From the NCBI RefSeq assembly GCF_030915385.1, contig NZ_CP133268.1:3136001-3200000 (forward strand): a stretch of 64,000 nt of DNA, in the 5' to 3' direction. The DNA comes from Neobacillus sp. PS3-12. GTDB lineage: Bacteria; Bacillota; Bacilli; Bacillales; Cytobacillaceae. Numbering within the stretch: the first letter of the stretch is position 1; every line of letters begins with the position of its first letter. Below are positions 35,042-47,308 of this stretch, piece by piece. Made by a program: the position numbers and the translations under genes. The notes beneath the pieces were generated by a model. It worked only from the letters and a program-made list of their open reading frames with translations. It was not told the origin of the DNA and searched no databases.

Positions 35042-35073
35042 GACGTCTACCGCACCAAATGCGGCAAACGTCG
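35042..35073 (-). other. Stable hairpin between leuB and leuC
   Basis: On the minus strand GACGTTTGCCGCA pairs with TGCGGTAGACGTC around a short loop. No T run follows, so it is not a terminator. In Bacillus subtilis the ilv-leu mRNA is processed and stabilised around leuC by RNA structure; this hairpin may play that part here, which is inference. Confidence 0.5.
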
Positions 35074-35084
35074 GATGTCATTTC

Positions 35085-36191
35085 TTATCTGTAGCAATCC
35101 TGAATGCATTTTGCTGGATGCTGTGTTTTGATATAGTCAACGATCAGCTTTGTCATTTCGGCGGTTCCAACAAGACGGCCGCCTTTAATTTGAAGATCGC
35201 CAGTGTGGGCGCCTGATTCTAGAACGGATTGAACTGCTTCTTCCACTAATTTAGCTTCCTCTTCTAAATGGAAGGAGTATCGAAGCATAAGGGCAGAAGA
35301 TAAAATCATCGCACATGGATTAGCTATTCCTTTGCCAGCAATATCAGGTGCAGAACCATGTACAGGCTCATATAATCCCATATCATCTTCACGAAGGCTG
35401 GCAGAAGGAAGCATGCCTAGAGAACCTGTTAAGACAGAAGCCTCATCACTTAAAATATCGCCAAACAGATTTTCTGTTACAATAACATCAAAATGGGTTG
35501 GATTCGTGATTAATTTCATGGCAGTGGAGTCTACCAATGCATGCTCAACGGTTACATCTGGATACTCAGCTTTCTTTTCCTCCACAATTTCACGCCATAG
35601 TTTACTTGATTCAATTACATTCGCCTTATCAACAGAAGTAAGGAATCCACGGCGGACACGTGCTGCTTTGAAAGCTTTATCTACGATTCTTTCAATCTCA
35701 TGCCGAGTATAGGAAAGGGTATCTACAACCGCATTTCCATTGTCTCGGCGTTCACTTGGCTGGCCAAAGTAAAGTCCTCCTGTTAATTCACGAACAATCA
35801 AGAGATCACTGCCAGCAACGATTTCCTCTTTTAACGGTGAAGCATGGAGCAATTGCTTAAACCCTGTAACAGGTCTTAAGTTTGCAAATAAATCAAGTGC
35901 TTTCCGAATTCCTAGCAGTCCCCGTTCAGGTCGTAAATGGGAAGGATTGTTATCCCATTTTGGTCCTCCAACAGCACCTAATAATACAGCATCTGCCTTT
36001 TTAGTAGCTTCTACTGTAGCTTCCGGAAGGGGAGTGCCATATAGGTCAATAGCAGTTCCTCCAATTTCCTGCTGTTCAAAGCTGAAAGAATGATGAAATT
36101 CTTCAGCAATTGCTTCTAATACTTCCTTTGCAGAATTAATAACTTCTTGGCCGATACCATCACCTGGAAGTAAAACAATATGTTTTTCCAT
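35085..36191 (-). CDS. leuB: 3-isopropylmalate dehydrogenase
   Basis: A 368-residue LeuB, oxidising and decarboxylating 3-isopropylmalate with NAD. Motifs: LLPGDGIGQEVINSAKEVLE at the start, VRELTGGLYFGQPSERR for substrate, TSVDKANVIESSKLWREIV, VTENLFGDILSDEASVLTGS, and the NAD-binding PVHGSAPDIAGKGIANP. The C-terminal tail ends with extra Cys (CIQDCYR), slightly unusual but outside the core. It follows leuA by 25 bases with AAGGAGG as ribosome site. Confidence 0.95.
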   Translation of the reverse strand: MEKHIVLLPGDGIGQEVINSAKEVLEAIAEEFHHSFSFEQQEIGGTAIDLYGTPLPEATVEATKKADAVLLGAVGGPKWDNNPSHLRPERGLLGIRKALDLFANLRPVTGFKQLLHASPLKEEIVAGSDLLIVRELTGGLYFGQPSERRDNGNAVVDTLSYTRHEIERIVDKAFKAARVRRGFLTSVDKANVIESSKLWREIVEEKKAEYPDVTVEHALVDSTAMKLITNPTHFDVIVTENLFGDILSDEASVLTGSLGMLPSASLREDDMGLYEPVHGSAPDIAGKGIANPCAMILSSALMLRYSFHLEEEAKLVEEAVQSVLESGAHTGDLQIKGGRLVGTAEMTKLIVDYIKTQHPAKCIQDCYR

Positions 36192-36216
36192 TTAAATTAA
36201 CCTCCTTTTTGGTTGT

Positions 36217-38818
<2,602 letters not shown>

Positions 38819-39340
38819 TTATTTTAATATAGAAAAGGTTTGTAACTCACTTGATTGTGGCTGCTGGCCGCGTAAAAATGCGGTTAAGCCAGTTCTTGAA
38901 ATCTCTTTAATACCATAAGGGCGGAGAAGCTCAAGTACCGCCTCAATTTTATCCGGCTTTCCAGTAACCTCGATTGACAGGCTGTCTTTGCTCACATCGA
39001 TAATGGAAGCACGGAATGGTTCAATGATAGCGTTAATTTCTCTGTGAAGCTGTGGATTGCTGGAAACTTTAATGAGAGCAAGCTCTCTAACTACAATTGC
39101 TTTATCGGTAATGTCTGAAACCTTTAAAACATCAATTTGTTTATTCAATTGCTTTGTTACTTGTTCAAGTTTTTGTTCATCTTCCACTTCAACGGCTAAG
39201 GTCATTTTTGAGACTCCGACAATCTCTGTCGGACCAACGGAGATACTCTCAATGTTAAATTGCCTCCTTAGCAAAAGGCCGGTAACCCGATTTAAAACAC
39301 CACTTCGATCCTCAACAGTAAGAGTTATGATGCGTTTCAT
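38819..39340 (-). CDS. ilvH: Acetolactate synthase small subunit
   Basis: A 173-residue regulatory subunit (also called ilvN). It opens with the ACT domain [20 protein letters not shown] and [12 protein letters not shown], which binds valine, followed by [20 protein letters not shown] and the C-terminal part with [20 protein letters not shown]. It stimulates IlvB and confers feedback control. It overlaps ilvB by 4 bases. Confidence 0.93.
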   Translation of the reverse strand: MKRIITLTVEDRSGVLNRVTGLLLRRQFNIESISVGPTEIVGVSKMTLAVEVEDEQKLEQVTKQLNKQIDVLKVSDITDKAIVVRELALIKVSSNPQLHREINAIIEPFRASIIDVSKDSLSIEVTGKPDKIEAVLELLRPYGIKEISRTGLTAFLRGQQPQSSELQTFSILK

Positions 39341-41061
39341 GGTTTCACCCCAATCATTTCATGATGCCCTGCTCCAGGGGCAATCATCGGATAGACATTT
39401 TCCATAGGAAGAACACGGCAATCTACTAATACAGGGCCATCATAAGCAAAGATTTCAGGAAGAGTGGTAATAAGATCTTCCTTATTATCAATCTTGTATC
39501 CCTTAATTGAGTAGCTTTCAGCAAGCTTCACAAAATCAGGCTGTGAGCATAGGATGGATTCAGAATAGCGTTCACCATGGAATTTTTCCTGCCATTGACG
39601 AACCATTCCAAGAGCACCGTTATTGACAATAACAATTTTAATTGGCAGGTTTCTTTCCTGAACTACCGATAGTTCCTGCAGGGTCATTTGAAATCCTGCA
39701 TCACCAACAATGGCAATTACTTGACTATCTGGTGCAGCAAATTGTGCCCCAATGGCTGCAGGGAAGCCAAATCCCATTGTTCCTAGTCCGCCAGAAGTTA
39801 CCCAACGATTTGGTTTGGTGAAAGAGTAGTATTGGGCTGCCCACATTTGATGCTGGCCAACGTCCGTCGTTACGATTGCATTGCCATCTGTAACCTTGTG
39901 GACTGCTTGAATTAACCATTGTGGACAAATCGCTTCCTGCTGTTCTTGATACCATAGAGGGAATTGTTCCTTTTTCTTATCAAGAGCTTCCAGCCAATCA
40001 AGATGATCTGGTGACTTGTCAGCGTATTTATTCAGTTCTTTTAACGCTTCTTTGGCATCGGCTACAATCGGGATTTGGGTAGCAACGTTTTTCCCGATTT
40101 CCGCAGGATCAATGTCAATATGTGCTACTTTTGCATTTGGCGCAAAATGCTGTAGATTTCCAGTCAAGCGGTCATCAAACCTGGCCCCGATGTTAATCAA
40201 CAGATCGGATTCATACATTGCCATATTTGCAGCGTAGGTTCCGTGCATGCCGGCCATCCCTAAAGAAAGAGAGTGGTTGCCAGGGAAACTTCCTAATCCT
40301 AAAAGAGTCGTTGCTACTGGAAGTTTATGCTTTTCTACTAATTCCAGTAGTTCTGTTGAAGCTTTAGCGTGCAAGATTCCAGCTCCAGCAAGAATGACGG
40401 GCTTTCTTGCATTTCCAAGAGCCTCTGCAAGCTTCTTAATTTGGAGCGGATTTGGTTTTGTTGTTGGCTGGTAGCCAGGAAGACTAAATTTGCCGTCAGC
40501 TGGTTCACCAGGTAATACGCCCGCTGAAATATTTTTTGGAACATCCACCAATACAGGTCCTGGGCGGCCGGTAGAAGCAATGTGAAAAGCCTCTTTTACA
40601 ATTCTAGGTAAATCAGCAATCGATTGAACCTGGTAATTGTGCTTTGTAATTGGAGTTGTGATTCCAACGATATCTGCTTCTTGGAAGGCATCTGTTCCAA
40701 TTACGCTTTGGCCAACTTGGCCAGTAAAAATGACAAGTGGTAAAGAATCCATCATTGCATCAGCGATTCCAGTTACCAGATTGGTAGCACCAGGTCCGGA
40801 GGTAGCGATAACGACCCCAGGTTTTCCGGTAATACGTGCATATCCTTCAGCTGCATGTATGGAACCCTGCTCGTGGCGGAAGAGAACGTGTTCGATTTTA
40901 CCTTTTGCTTTATAGATAGCATCATAGATTGGTAGAACCGCACCCCCTGGATACCCAAATAACATGTCTACACCTTCATTTATTAATAAATCAATGAGAA
41001 GATCTGCACCTGTCTTTGGAGCTGCGTTAGTCTTGTAATCCGGTTTAGCTTCTACTTTCAC
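39337..41061 (-). CDS. ilvB: Acetolactate synthase large subunit
   Basis: A 574-residue thiamine-diphosphate enzyme. The catalytic Glu lies in [20 protein letters not shown]; the FAD part includes [13 protein letters not shown]; the ThDP motif is [20 protein letters not shown], with [12 protein letters not shown] next. It forms acetolactate and acetohydroxybutyrate, first common step of branched-chain synthesis. The start is GTG behind GGAGGGATC. It is the first gene after the T-box leader. Confidence 0.95.
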   Translation of the reverse strand: MKVEAKPDYKTNAAPKTGADLLIDLLINEGVDMLFGYPGGAVLPIYDAIYKAKGKIEHVLFRHEQGSIHAAEGYARITGKPGVVIATSGPGATNLVTGIADAMMDSLPLVIFTGQVGQSVIGTDAFQEADIVGITTPITKHNYQVQSIADLPRIVKEAFHIASTGRPGPVLVDVPKNISAGVLPGEPADGKFSLPGYQPTTKPNPLQIKKLAEALGNARKPVILAGAGILHAKASTELLELVEKHKLPVATTLLGLGSFPGNHSLSLGMAGMHGTYAANMAMYESDLLINIGARFDDRLTGNLQHFAPNAKVAHIDIDPAEIGKNVATQIPIVADAKEALKELNKYADKSPDHLDWLEALDKKKEQFPLWYQEQQEAICPQWLIQAVHKVTDGNAIVTTDVGQHQMWAAQYYSFTKPNRWVTSGGLGTMGFGFPAAIGAQFAAPDSQVIAIVGDAGFQMTLQELSVVQERNLPIKIVIVNNGALGMVRQWQEKFHGERYSESILCSQPDFVKLAESYSIKGYKIDNKEDLITTLPEIFAYDGPVLVDCRVLPMENVYPMIAPGAGHHEMIGVKP

Positions 41062-41171
41062 GAAGTGATCCCTCCTTAATATGTTTAAATATTTGAAAAA
41101 CTCAGCTGGCGGCTGCGTCTTTTAACAAAATACTGGCATTTATCCTAAAATGAGTAAGCTGACTTTTTAGC

Positions 41172-41485
41172 AAAAGAAAAAGACCAATTCCCATCCGAAT
41201 AAACTGCCTCTTAGCAGATTAAGCGGGGAGAAAAGGCCTTTGCTTTTCACGGTACCACCCGATTTTTACAGTATCCTCACGAATACTGCCTTATGAAGCG
41301 ATCTCAACATCAAAACCGCTTCTTTTTGTAACAGGTGCCGCATGAGTACACCCGATTGAACCTATTAGGATAAAATCCGTTCAGCCCAACACTCAGGGAT
41401 GATGTCAGAATAAGATGTAATACCAGGCTTCCAGCAACCCCGGCTCTCTGTGAATACATATTCTTATTCCTTTATTCCCGTCATC
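41172..41485 (-). ncRNA. T-box leader controlling ilvBHC-leuABCD
   Basis: A classic T-box riboswitch upstream of ilvB. The T-box sequence AATCGGGTGGTACCGTG is at 41247-41263. The stem I part has AGAGAGCCGGGGTTGCTGG (about 41444), and the 3' terminator contains AAAGGCC...GGTCTTTTTC (41178-41240). Stem I pairs GAATAAGA with TCTTATTC; the specifier loop next to it reads TGACATCA, giving ATC (isoleucine) at 41403-41401. Uncharged tRNA would open the terminator. The specifier reading depends on the hand-folded stem. Confidence 0.85.
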
Positions 41486-41503
41486 GATTTATTGATAATT
41501 TTA

Positions 41504-41518
41504 TTTTTTTTGAAAATT
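41504..41518 (-). promoter_or_regulatory. Possible CodY box before the T-box leader
   Basis: AATTTTCAAAAAAAA on the minus strand matches the CodY consensus AATTTTCWGAAAATT at 12 of 15 positions. A possible promoter, TTTACA-17-TAACAT, lies at about 41527-41555 just upstream. CodY repression of ilv-leu is known in Bacillus; AT-richness makes this match weak. Confidence 0.35.
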
Positions 41519-41569
41519 TATTTTTCAATGTTATCAGTTTATTGTGAATTTGTAAACAGCTATTTTTAA

Positions 41570-43237
41570 TTATATTTTCATGACCCCGCCAGTGTTGGCT
41601 GAAGTTACAAGTTTTGCATATTTTGCAAGGTACCCAGATGTAATTTTTGGTGCAGGCTTTACCCAAAAACTGCGGCGTTCATTAAGGACTTCTTCATCAA
41701 CCAAGAGTTCAATTGAACGTTCCTGTAGATCGATTAGAATTTGATCACCGTTTTGAACGAGGGCAATAGGACCGCCTTCTGCTGCTTCAGGTGAGATATG
41801 TCCAATTGAAATACCACGGCTAGCTCCAGAAAAACGTCCGTCTGTTATTAAGGCAACTTCCTTATCTAAGCCACGGCCAGCGATGGCAGAGGTAGGTGCA
41901 AGCATTTCCGGCATACCAGGACCGCCTTTAGGACCTTCATAGCGGATTACAACAACATGGCCACTCTGAACTGTTCCGTTATTAATGGCTTCTTGTGCCT
42001 CATCCTGTGATTCAAACACAATGGCCTCACCAAGAAACTTTTTAATCGATGGGTCAACAGCTCCAACTTTAATGACACCGCCATCAGGTGCAATATTACC
42101 GTAAAGAATTGATAACCCGCCTACAGGACTATATGGGTTTGTTCTTGGTCGTATGACTTTTTCATTTAAAATTTTTGCATCTTTTACGTTTTCGGCAAGG
42201 GTTTTGCCTGTGATTGTAATGCAATCTTTATTCATTAAGCCCTCAATTTGGCATAATTCATTAAGAATAGCGCTGACTCCTCCGGCATTGTGAACATCAT
42301 TCATAGAAACGTCGGATGCAGGCATAATTTTAGCCAAATATGGAACCTTTTCAGCAATTTTATTAATTTCGTGCAAATCGTACTCAATTCCCGCTTCGTG
42401 TGCAACGGCTAATGTATGCAATACTGTATTCGTTGAACCGCCCATTGCCATATCAAGAGCAAATGCATTATCGAATGCCTCTCTTGTCAGGATATCGCGA
42501 GGTTTTATATCATTTTTGATAAGATCCATTAAATGTTTGACTGCTTGGCGAATTAATTGATGTCTTTCTTCAGAAGTAGCAACGATTGTTCCGTTGCCTG
42601 GAACAGTCATTCCCAAAACTTCCATTAGACAGTTCATGGAGTTTGCAGTAAACATACCTGAACATGATCCGCAAGTAGGACATGCTTTTGATTCAAGTTC
42701 GAATAGCTCTTGCTCATTAATGGTTCCGTTATGGAAAGCTCCGACGCCTTCAAATACAGATGTTAGAGAAAGGTTTTTTCCGCTTGAGGAAACACCTGCC
42801 TCCATTGGACCTCCAGATACAAATACGGAAGGGACATTGGTTCTGGCTGCTGCCATTAACATCCCTGGAGTAATCTTGTCACAATTTGGGATGTAAAATA
42901 CACCATCAAACCAATGGGCATTAATAACTGTTTCAGCACTATCAGCAATAATTTCCCTGCTTGGAAGGGAATAGCGCATTCCGATATGTCCCATGGCAAT
43001 TCCATCGTCAACACCAATTGTATTGAATTCAAACGGAACCCCTCCGGCTTCACGGATTGCTTCTTTAACTATTTCTCCGAAAATATTAAGATGTTTGTGC
43101 CCGGGGATGATATCAATATATGAATTACATACACCGATAAACGGTTTATCTAAATCACTTGTTTTAACCCCTGTTGCATATAATAGACTGCGATGCGGGG
43201 CGCGATCGAACCCCTTTTTAATCATATCGCTTCTCAT
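41570..43237 (-). CDS. ilvD: Dihydroxy-acid dehydratase
   Basis: A 555-residue IlvD with iron-sulfur cluster cysteines in [13 protein letters not shown] and [19 protein letters not shown]. Other family blocks are [38 protein letters not shown] and [20 protein letters not shown]. It makes 2-keto acids for valine, isoleucine and, through leuA, leucine. It precedes the T-box and has its own promoter, so it can be transcribed separately from ilvB. TAGGAGG precedes the ATG. Confidence 0.95.
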   Translation of the reverse strand: MRSDMIKKGFDRAPHRSLLYATGVKTSDLDKPFIGVCNSYIDIIPGHKHLNIFGEIVKEAIREAGGVPFEFNTIGVDDGIAMGHIGMRYSLPSREIIADSAETVINAHWFDGVFYIPNCDKITPGMLMAAARTNVPSVFVSGGPMEAGVSSSGKNLSLTSVFEGVGAFHNGTINEQELFELESKACPTCGSCSGMFTANSMNCLMEVLGMTVPGNGTIVATSEERHQLIRQAVKHLMDLIKNDIKPRDILTREAFDNAFALDMAMGGSTNTVLHTLAVAHEAGIEYDLHEINKIAEKVPYLAKIMPASDVSMNDVHNAGGVSAILNELCQIEGLMNKDCITITGKTLAENVKDAKILNEKVIRPRTNPYSPVGGLSILYGNIAPDGGVIKVGAVDPSIKKFLGEAIVFESQDEAQEAINNGTVQSGHVVVIRYEGPKGGPGMPEMLAPTSAIAGRGLDKEVALITDGRFSGASRGISIGHISPEAAEGGPIALVQNGDQILIDLQERSIELLVDEEVLNERRSFWVKPAPKITSGYLAKYAKLVTSANTGGVMKI

Positions 43238-43379
43238 TTATGGCTGCCTCCTATTTCAAAAGGGTGGTTGCTGTGATAATAGAACCACAATCACCCGTGC
43301 GGATACTCTTTTTTCTTTTTCGATTAATTGAAGGCCCTTGATATAGAAAGTCTTCAAAAATAAAGGTTTTATTAGCGAT

Positions 43380-43408
43380 ATCATAACTCTATTCAGTAAT
43401 GTGGTCAA
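43380..43408 (-). promoter_or_regulatory. Sigma-A promoter of ilvD
   Basis: On the minus strand TTGACC (43408-43403) and TATGAT (43385-43380) have a 17-base spacer. The ~140-base leader contains a hairpin GGGTG...CACCC but not a T-box sequence. Confidence 0.65.
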
Positions 43409-43411
43409 TAT

Positions 43412-43426
43412 TAATATCTGACAATT
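43412..43426 (-). promoter_or_regulatory. Possible CodY box at the ilvD promoter
   Basis: The 15 bases match AATTTTCWGAAAATT at 11 positions (TAATATCTGACAATT in plus orientation) and lie just upstream of the -35. CodY is the expected regulator of ilvD in Bacillus. Confidence 0.45.
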
Positions 43427-43656
43427 CAAAACACTCAAATTCATTGATAGCGTTTACAATATTGCTATAACAAGGAATATTCTAAAATAAAAAAATAAAA
43501 AAATTTTTCAAAATCATATATATTCTTTTTTTGTAGTCTGGAAAAAGGTGGGACAAACTCTCTATATATCAACAAATTAATCATGCCTTTTAAAATTATC
43601 AAAAGTAAAAAGAACGATATTTTACTTTTTTTATATAGCTTTTTTTAGTTTGTATA
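43427..43656. other. Gene-free AT-rich stretch between ilvD and the exonuclease gene
   Basis: From the ilvD start to the next gene, ~420 bases hold the ilvD leader and promoter and then AT-rich DNA. No ORF, repeat or clear terminator was recognised in the last 230 bases. Confidence 0.5.
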
Positions 43657-44394
43657 TTACTTCTTAGCAATTCTTTCATACACTTCTCTTAAATTTTCGA
43701 TTCCCATTTCCTGTGCCATTTTTAATAAGATGCTCCATACTTTTGCCGTCATTTTTGCATCTCCAAGCGCATGATGTCGGTCTTTTATTGCCACTTCGTA
43801 CTTCATACATATTTCATCTAAAGTTAATGGCTTAATGACAGGAGTGAATAACCCTACTAGAAAAGAAGTATCAATCAAACGGTGCTCAAATCGAGTTCGC
43901 CATATATCCCATGTCATTTTTTGCATAAAGGCTTTTTCGTGATTGGAATGATGGGCCACAAGAACTCTGCCATCAATAAACTTGTAAAACTTCATCAAGA
44001 CATCGGATGCCGTGGGGGCTGAGGCCAACTCGTCATCGTGAATATTAGTCAGGGTGGATATCTCTGGAGGTATCGGTTTATCCGCTTTTATTAAAGAATA
44101 GAAGGAAGAGGTGTATTCCTCCTCAATTGCTGACCCGCACATCTTGATTGCCCCAATTGAGATGGCTTGATCACCTTTTTCTGGAAAGAAGCCTGTTGTT
44201 TCCATATCAAAAATAACTACCTTTAATGTTTCGAGGGGAGTGTCGAGGCTGTTTTTTTCTCTTAATTCTTTTTGAAGCTGCCGAAGGAATGATATATGCT
44301 GGGGGCTTGATTGACCGCGAATTCCTGCATAAATTTTTGAATTGAATTTACCTGACATGTCTCTGAAAAATTGGAACAACTCATTCGCCCCCAT
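43657..44394 (-). CDS. DnaQ-like exonuclease
   Basis: A 245-residue DEDDh exonuclease. ExoI is VVIFDMETTGFFPEKGDQAI, ExoII is VLVAHHSNHEKAFMQ and ExoIII is RHHALGDAKMTAKVW. The first ~50 residues are a helical extension. It resembles DNA polymerase III epsilon-type proteins. It overlaps the upstream DUF294 gene by 14 bases, so both products are made together; the same pair often occurs in other bacteria as CBS/DUF294 proteins with an epsilon-like exonuclease. Confidence 0.83.
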   Translation of the reverse strand: MGANELFQFFRDMSGKFNSKIYAGIRGQSSPQHISFLRQLQKELREKNSLDTPLETLKVVIFDMETTGFFPEKGDQAISIGAIKMCGSAIEEEYTSSFYSLIKADKPIPPEISTLTNIHDDELASAPTASDVLMKFYKFIDGRVLVAHHSNHEKAFMQKMTWDIWRTRFEHRLIDTSFLVGLFTPVIKPLTLDEICMKYEVAIKDRHHALGDAKMTAKVWSILLKMAQEMGIENLREVYERIAKK

Positions 44395-45367
44395 AAAATC
44401 CTTCCTTTTCTATTAATCTTCTTAGATGATTACCAAGTGTAATAACCGCTTTAAGAATTTCTTTTAATTCCTTCTTCTGCGCTTTGGGTAATTTTGTAAT
44501 ATCTACATAATGACTTGCTTCATAATCTGAATGATTACCATATAATAGGCGATACTTTAATAGTGTTGAAAAATGAAGCTTGTATGTTTCTTTTTCTTCT
44601 TTTGAAAAAATTTTATCTGAAAGCTGGTTGATTCTTGATAGAGTAGAGGTTTCGAAAATATTTTCTTTTATTGCTAAAAAACGAACTGAATTGACAAACG
44701 GGATTAGGGTTGTTTCCTTCAAATTAAGCTGTCCACTAAAGTTGCCATGTGTTTCAGCTAAAAGTTGCCCCAAAACGCCGATTCCTTTTTTGAAATAAAG
44801 CGTATTATTGTAGATTTGTGGGAGAAGTTTGTAGATTTGAATCGTCATAAAGGAAAATTGTTTCAATTTGTGTATATATTGCTTTTCACCATATAAGGTT
44901 CGGCTGTCTGTAAGGATCAGTAAATTGCGAATCGATTCCCAGCTCTTCTCTTCGGCCCAGTCGCTGATTTGCTGCTGCCATTCCAAACGGGACTTACACC
45001 ATGAGGGATTATTTGCCATTACATCACCATGACAATATTGATAACCTGCCTGATTTAGTCCTTTAGAGATTGCGCTTCCTAAATGTAAAAAATATTTTTT
45101 GGCACGCTGGTCCTTTTCTTCATATATAATTCCGTGGTCTTGATCGCTCCAAATACCTTGTTCAAAGCGACCTGCACTTCCCATGACAAAAAAAGAGAAG
45201 GGGGAAGGGATCGGTCCAATTTCTGTTTCTAATTTTCTAAGAGAGATCCATATTACTTGCATCATGATTTCATCGTGGAATTGATTTAGCAGGAAATGAT
45301 CATGAAGATAATCATTCATTTTGAGATCTCGATATTTTTTAATGTCTTCGTAGGAGCCAATGCCCAT
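44381..45367 (-). CDS. DUF294 nucleotidyltransferase-like protein
   Basis: A 328-residue protein. The nucleotidyltransferase core has FFVMGSAGRFEQGIWSDQDH with the GSxxR and D-x-D type residues, and YCHGDVMANNPSWC downstream; the C-terminal half matches the DUF294_C helical domain (ETTLIPFVNSVRFLAI). There are no CBS domains. It is related to GlnD uridylyltransferase folds, but a substrate is unknown. Nearby tnrA and amt make a nitrogen-signal role tempting yet unproven. ATG 45367 fits AAGGGCGGG; the open frame starts at a TTG (45385). Confidence 0.78.
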   Translation of the reverse strand: MGIGSYEDIKKYRDLKMNDYLHDHFLLNQFHDEIMMQVIWISLRKLETEIGPIPSPFSFFVMGSAGRFEQGIWSDQDHGIIYEEKDQRAKKYFLHLGSAISKGLNQAGYQYCHGDVMANNPSWCKSRLEWQQQISDWAEEKSWESIRNLLILTDSRTLYGEKQYIHKLKQFSFMTIQIYKLLPQIYNNTLYFKKGIGVLGQLLAETHGNFSGQLNLKETTLIPFVNSVRFLAIKENIFETSTLSRINQLSDKIFSKEEKETYKLHFSTLLKYRLLYGNHSDYEASHYVDITKLPKAQKKELKEILKAVITLGNHLRRLIEKEGFYGGE

Positions 45368-45403
45368 CCGGTTCCCGCCCTTCAATAAATAAAAAAGTGG
45401 ATA

Positions 45404-45429
45404 GCGGTCACCTGTTCGCGGGTGACCGC
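45404..45429 (-). terminator. Terminator after amt
   Basis: GCGGTCACC pairs with GGTGACCGC around 8 bases; on the minus strand it is followed by a T-rich run, ending the amt transcript. Confidence 0.8.
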
Positions 45430-45440
45430 CATTTATAAGA

Positions 45441-46738
45441 TTACGCCTCTGTCTTCGCCCTTAAGGGCTCGCCAATCGGCGAGTTTTCTTTATGCTTTAA
45501 TAATTCTGGATAACCGTAGCTTCCGTGTTCACTCATATCCAAGCCGATAATTTCTTCTTCTTCTGAAACACGAAGTCCTTTCATGGCAGCTTTCATTGCA
45601 TAGAGGAGGATGAATGAAGCAATGAATGCGAAGAGACCACACGCAATAACTCCCATTGCTTGAACGCCAAGTTGGTGCCAGCCGCCTCCGTAGAATAAAC
45701 CAGGACGGCCAACAGTTGCTAATTCTTTTGTTGCAAAAAATCCATTTGATAATGTTCCCCAAACTCCTGCAGTACCGTGTACAGACAAAGCTGCAATCGG
45801 GTCATCAATTTTGATTTTTTCAAAGAAGCGAATGCTATAGAATACTAGAATTCCAGCAATGAAACCAATTACAACGGCTGCCCATGGAGCAACAAAACCA
45901 CAAGATGCGGTAATAGCAACTAATCCTGCAAGTGCGCCGTTTAACATCATTGGTACATCTGCTTTTCCTAAGACGATCCAAGAAATAATCATTGCTGCAA
46001 CTGTACCGGCAGCAGCACCTAGATTAGTATTGAGAGCAACGTATCCAAAAAAGCCTTTGTCAACGCCTAATGTGCTCCCTGCATTAAATCCAAACCAGCC
46101 TACCCATAACAAGAGTACACTTAAAGCTGTAAAAACCTGGTTGTGCCCTTCGATACTGTTTGCTGAACCGTCTTTATTAAACTTACCGATACGAGGTTTC
46201 AACAGAATCGTTGCCGCAAGTGCCGCTGCTGCCCCCGTTAAATGGACAACTGTTAACCGGCAAAATCTTGTTTTCCGTGTTGGGCCAGCCAGCCGCCGCC
46301 CCAAATCCAATGTGCGATTGGAGGATAAACGATGATAGAAAATAATACCGCAAATACTAGGTATGCACTTAATTTAGCGCGTTCTGCAAAACCGCCAAAA
46401 GCGATTGTTAAAGAGATACCAGCAAAAGCGAGCTGGAACATAAAGAATACGGATCCTGAGAGTGATAGTCCTTTAATATCATAGCCTGAATAAACGAAAT
46501 GAGATAATCCAATTATTGAATTTAATGAATTTCCGTTACCAAAAGCTAAAGCGAATCCTACGGCCCAAAAGATGAGCGAACTAATCGAAAATGTAAGAAT
46601 TGTTTTACCGGCAATATGCCCGGCATTTTTCATTCTTGTTGATCCGGTTTCAAGTAGGATAAAACCACCAATCATTAAAATGACAAGAACTGCACCTACC
46701 ATTGTCCAGAGACTATTCATTAGAAATGTAGTATTCAT
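45441..46738 (-). pseudogene. amt: Ammonium transporter Amt, single-base frameshift
   Basis: An Amt/AmtB/NrgA ammonium channel of about 432 residues split in two frames. The N-terminal half runs through GGGWLAQHGKQDFAG and stops at 46253; the C-terminal half resumes as TVVHLTGAAAALAATI and goes on through WVGWFGFNAGSTLG, VHGTAGVWGTLSNGF with the conserved pore His, and a C-terminal GLDMSEHGSYGYPE tail. The family reads DFAGSTVVHLTG across the gap, so one C is missing near 46253-46256. Everything else is intact. It is preceded by a TnrA box and tnrA. Confidence 0.88.
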
Positions 46739-46762
46739 TCTTACTCCCCCTTCAAAAAGCTA

Positions 46763-46779
46763 TGTCAATTTTTATTACA
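46763..46779. promoter_or_regulatory. Possible second TnrA box
   Basis: TGTCAATTTTTATTACA matches TGTNANAWWWTNTNACA with one mismatch. It lies only 25 bases before the amt start, an unusual position for activation, so it may be chance or have a repressing role. Confidence 0.35.
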
Positions 46780-46828
46780 TTATTGATAGTTGTATTTTTA
46801 CATTTTTATCATTTTGATTCTATAAGTG

Positions 46829-46845
46829 TGTGAGATTACCTGACA
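46829..46845. promoter_or_regulatory. TnrA box upstream of amt
   Basis: TGTGAGATTACCTGACA (reverse TGTCAGGTAATCTCACA) matches the TnrA/GlnR consensus TGTNANAWWWTNTNACA at all but one fixed position. Its centre is ~100 bases before the amt ATG, suitable for activation under nitrogen limitation as for nrgAB in Bacillus subtilis. Confidence 0.65.
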
Positions 46846-46864
46846 TGGTTTTTGGAATAGGTGG

Positions 46865-46902
46865 GCGAAAAAACACCCTCACACATGAAGGGTGAAGGTG
46901 TT
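46865..46902 (-). terminator. Terminator of tnrA
   Basis: AACACCCTCAC pairs with GTGAAGGTGTT (one mismatch), followed on the minus strand by TTTTTT. Confidence 0.7.
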
Positions 46903-46934
46903 TTAGAGTTTTGGAGTGTAAGAGTTTAGGGGAG

Positions 46935-47269
46935 TTATCTTTTGCGCACCCCGAATTGGGCGTTTATCTGGCCTTGAATCATTTGGCGGCGAACCTCTTG
47001 CTCGTCACGTTTTTTCTTTTCACGTACCATTTCAAGTCTAATTTCATGTGTTTGTATTCCATCTTCGATTTTATTGGCGATATCCATTAGTAATTCGACG
47101 TCTGTAAAGGAGTATTTTCGGCTGCCGCTGGGGATCTCTCGGGGAAAATGAGTTTCCTTTCTTCGTAATAACGTATTTGCCTTTCGGATAGGCCGGTAAG
47201 TTCTCTAACAATTCCTATTGTAATTACTTTTTTGTCCTTGTAAGATGCTTCACTTCCCATTTTTAGCAA
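46935..47269 (-). pseudogene. tnrA: Nitrogen regulator TnrA, single-base frameshift
   Basis: A MerR-family global nitrogen regulator of about 111 residues, the usual TnrA size. The N-terminal frame has [20 protein letters not shown] then [17 protein letters not shown]. After a shift near 47124-47133, the next frame continues [20 protein letters not shown] and ends QGQINAQFGVRKR, the glutamine-synthetase-interacting tail of TnrA. Restoring one base gives ERSPAGSRKYSF. It activates nitrogen-limitation genes such as amt, directly downstream. If real, the break would remove the sensing tail. Confidence 0.85.
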
Positions 47270-47308
47270 TCACCACCAAGTTTACGATTGTATTCATGTT
47301 ATATTAAA

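Noticed and set aside
43238..43340. T-box in the ilvD leader
   Set aside because: A GGGTG-containing hairpin is present, but the conserved GGGTGG-N-ACC T-box and stem I features are absent.
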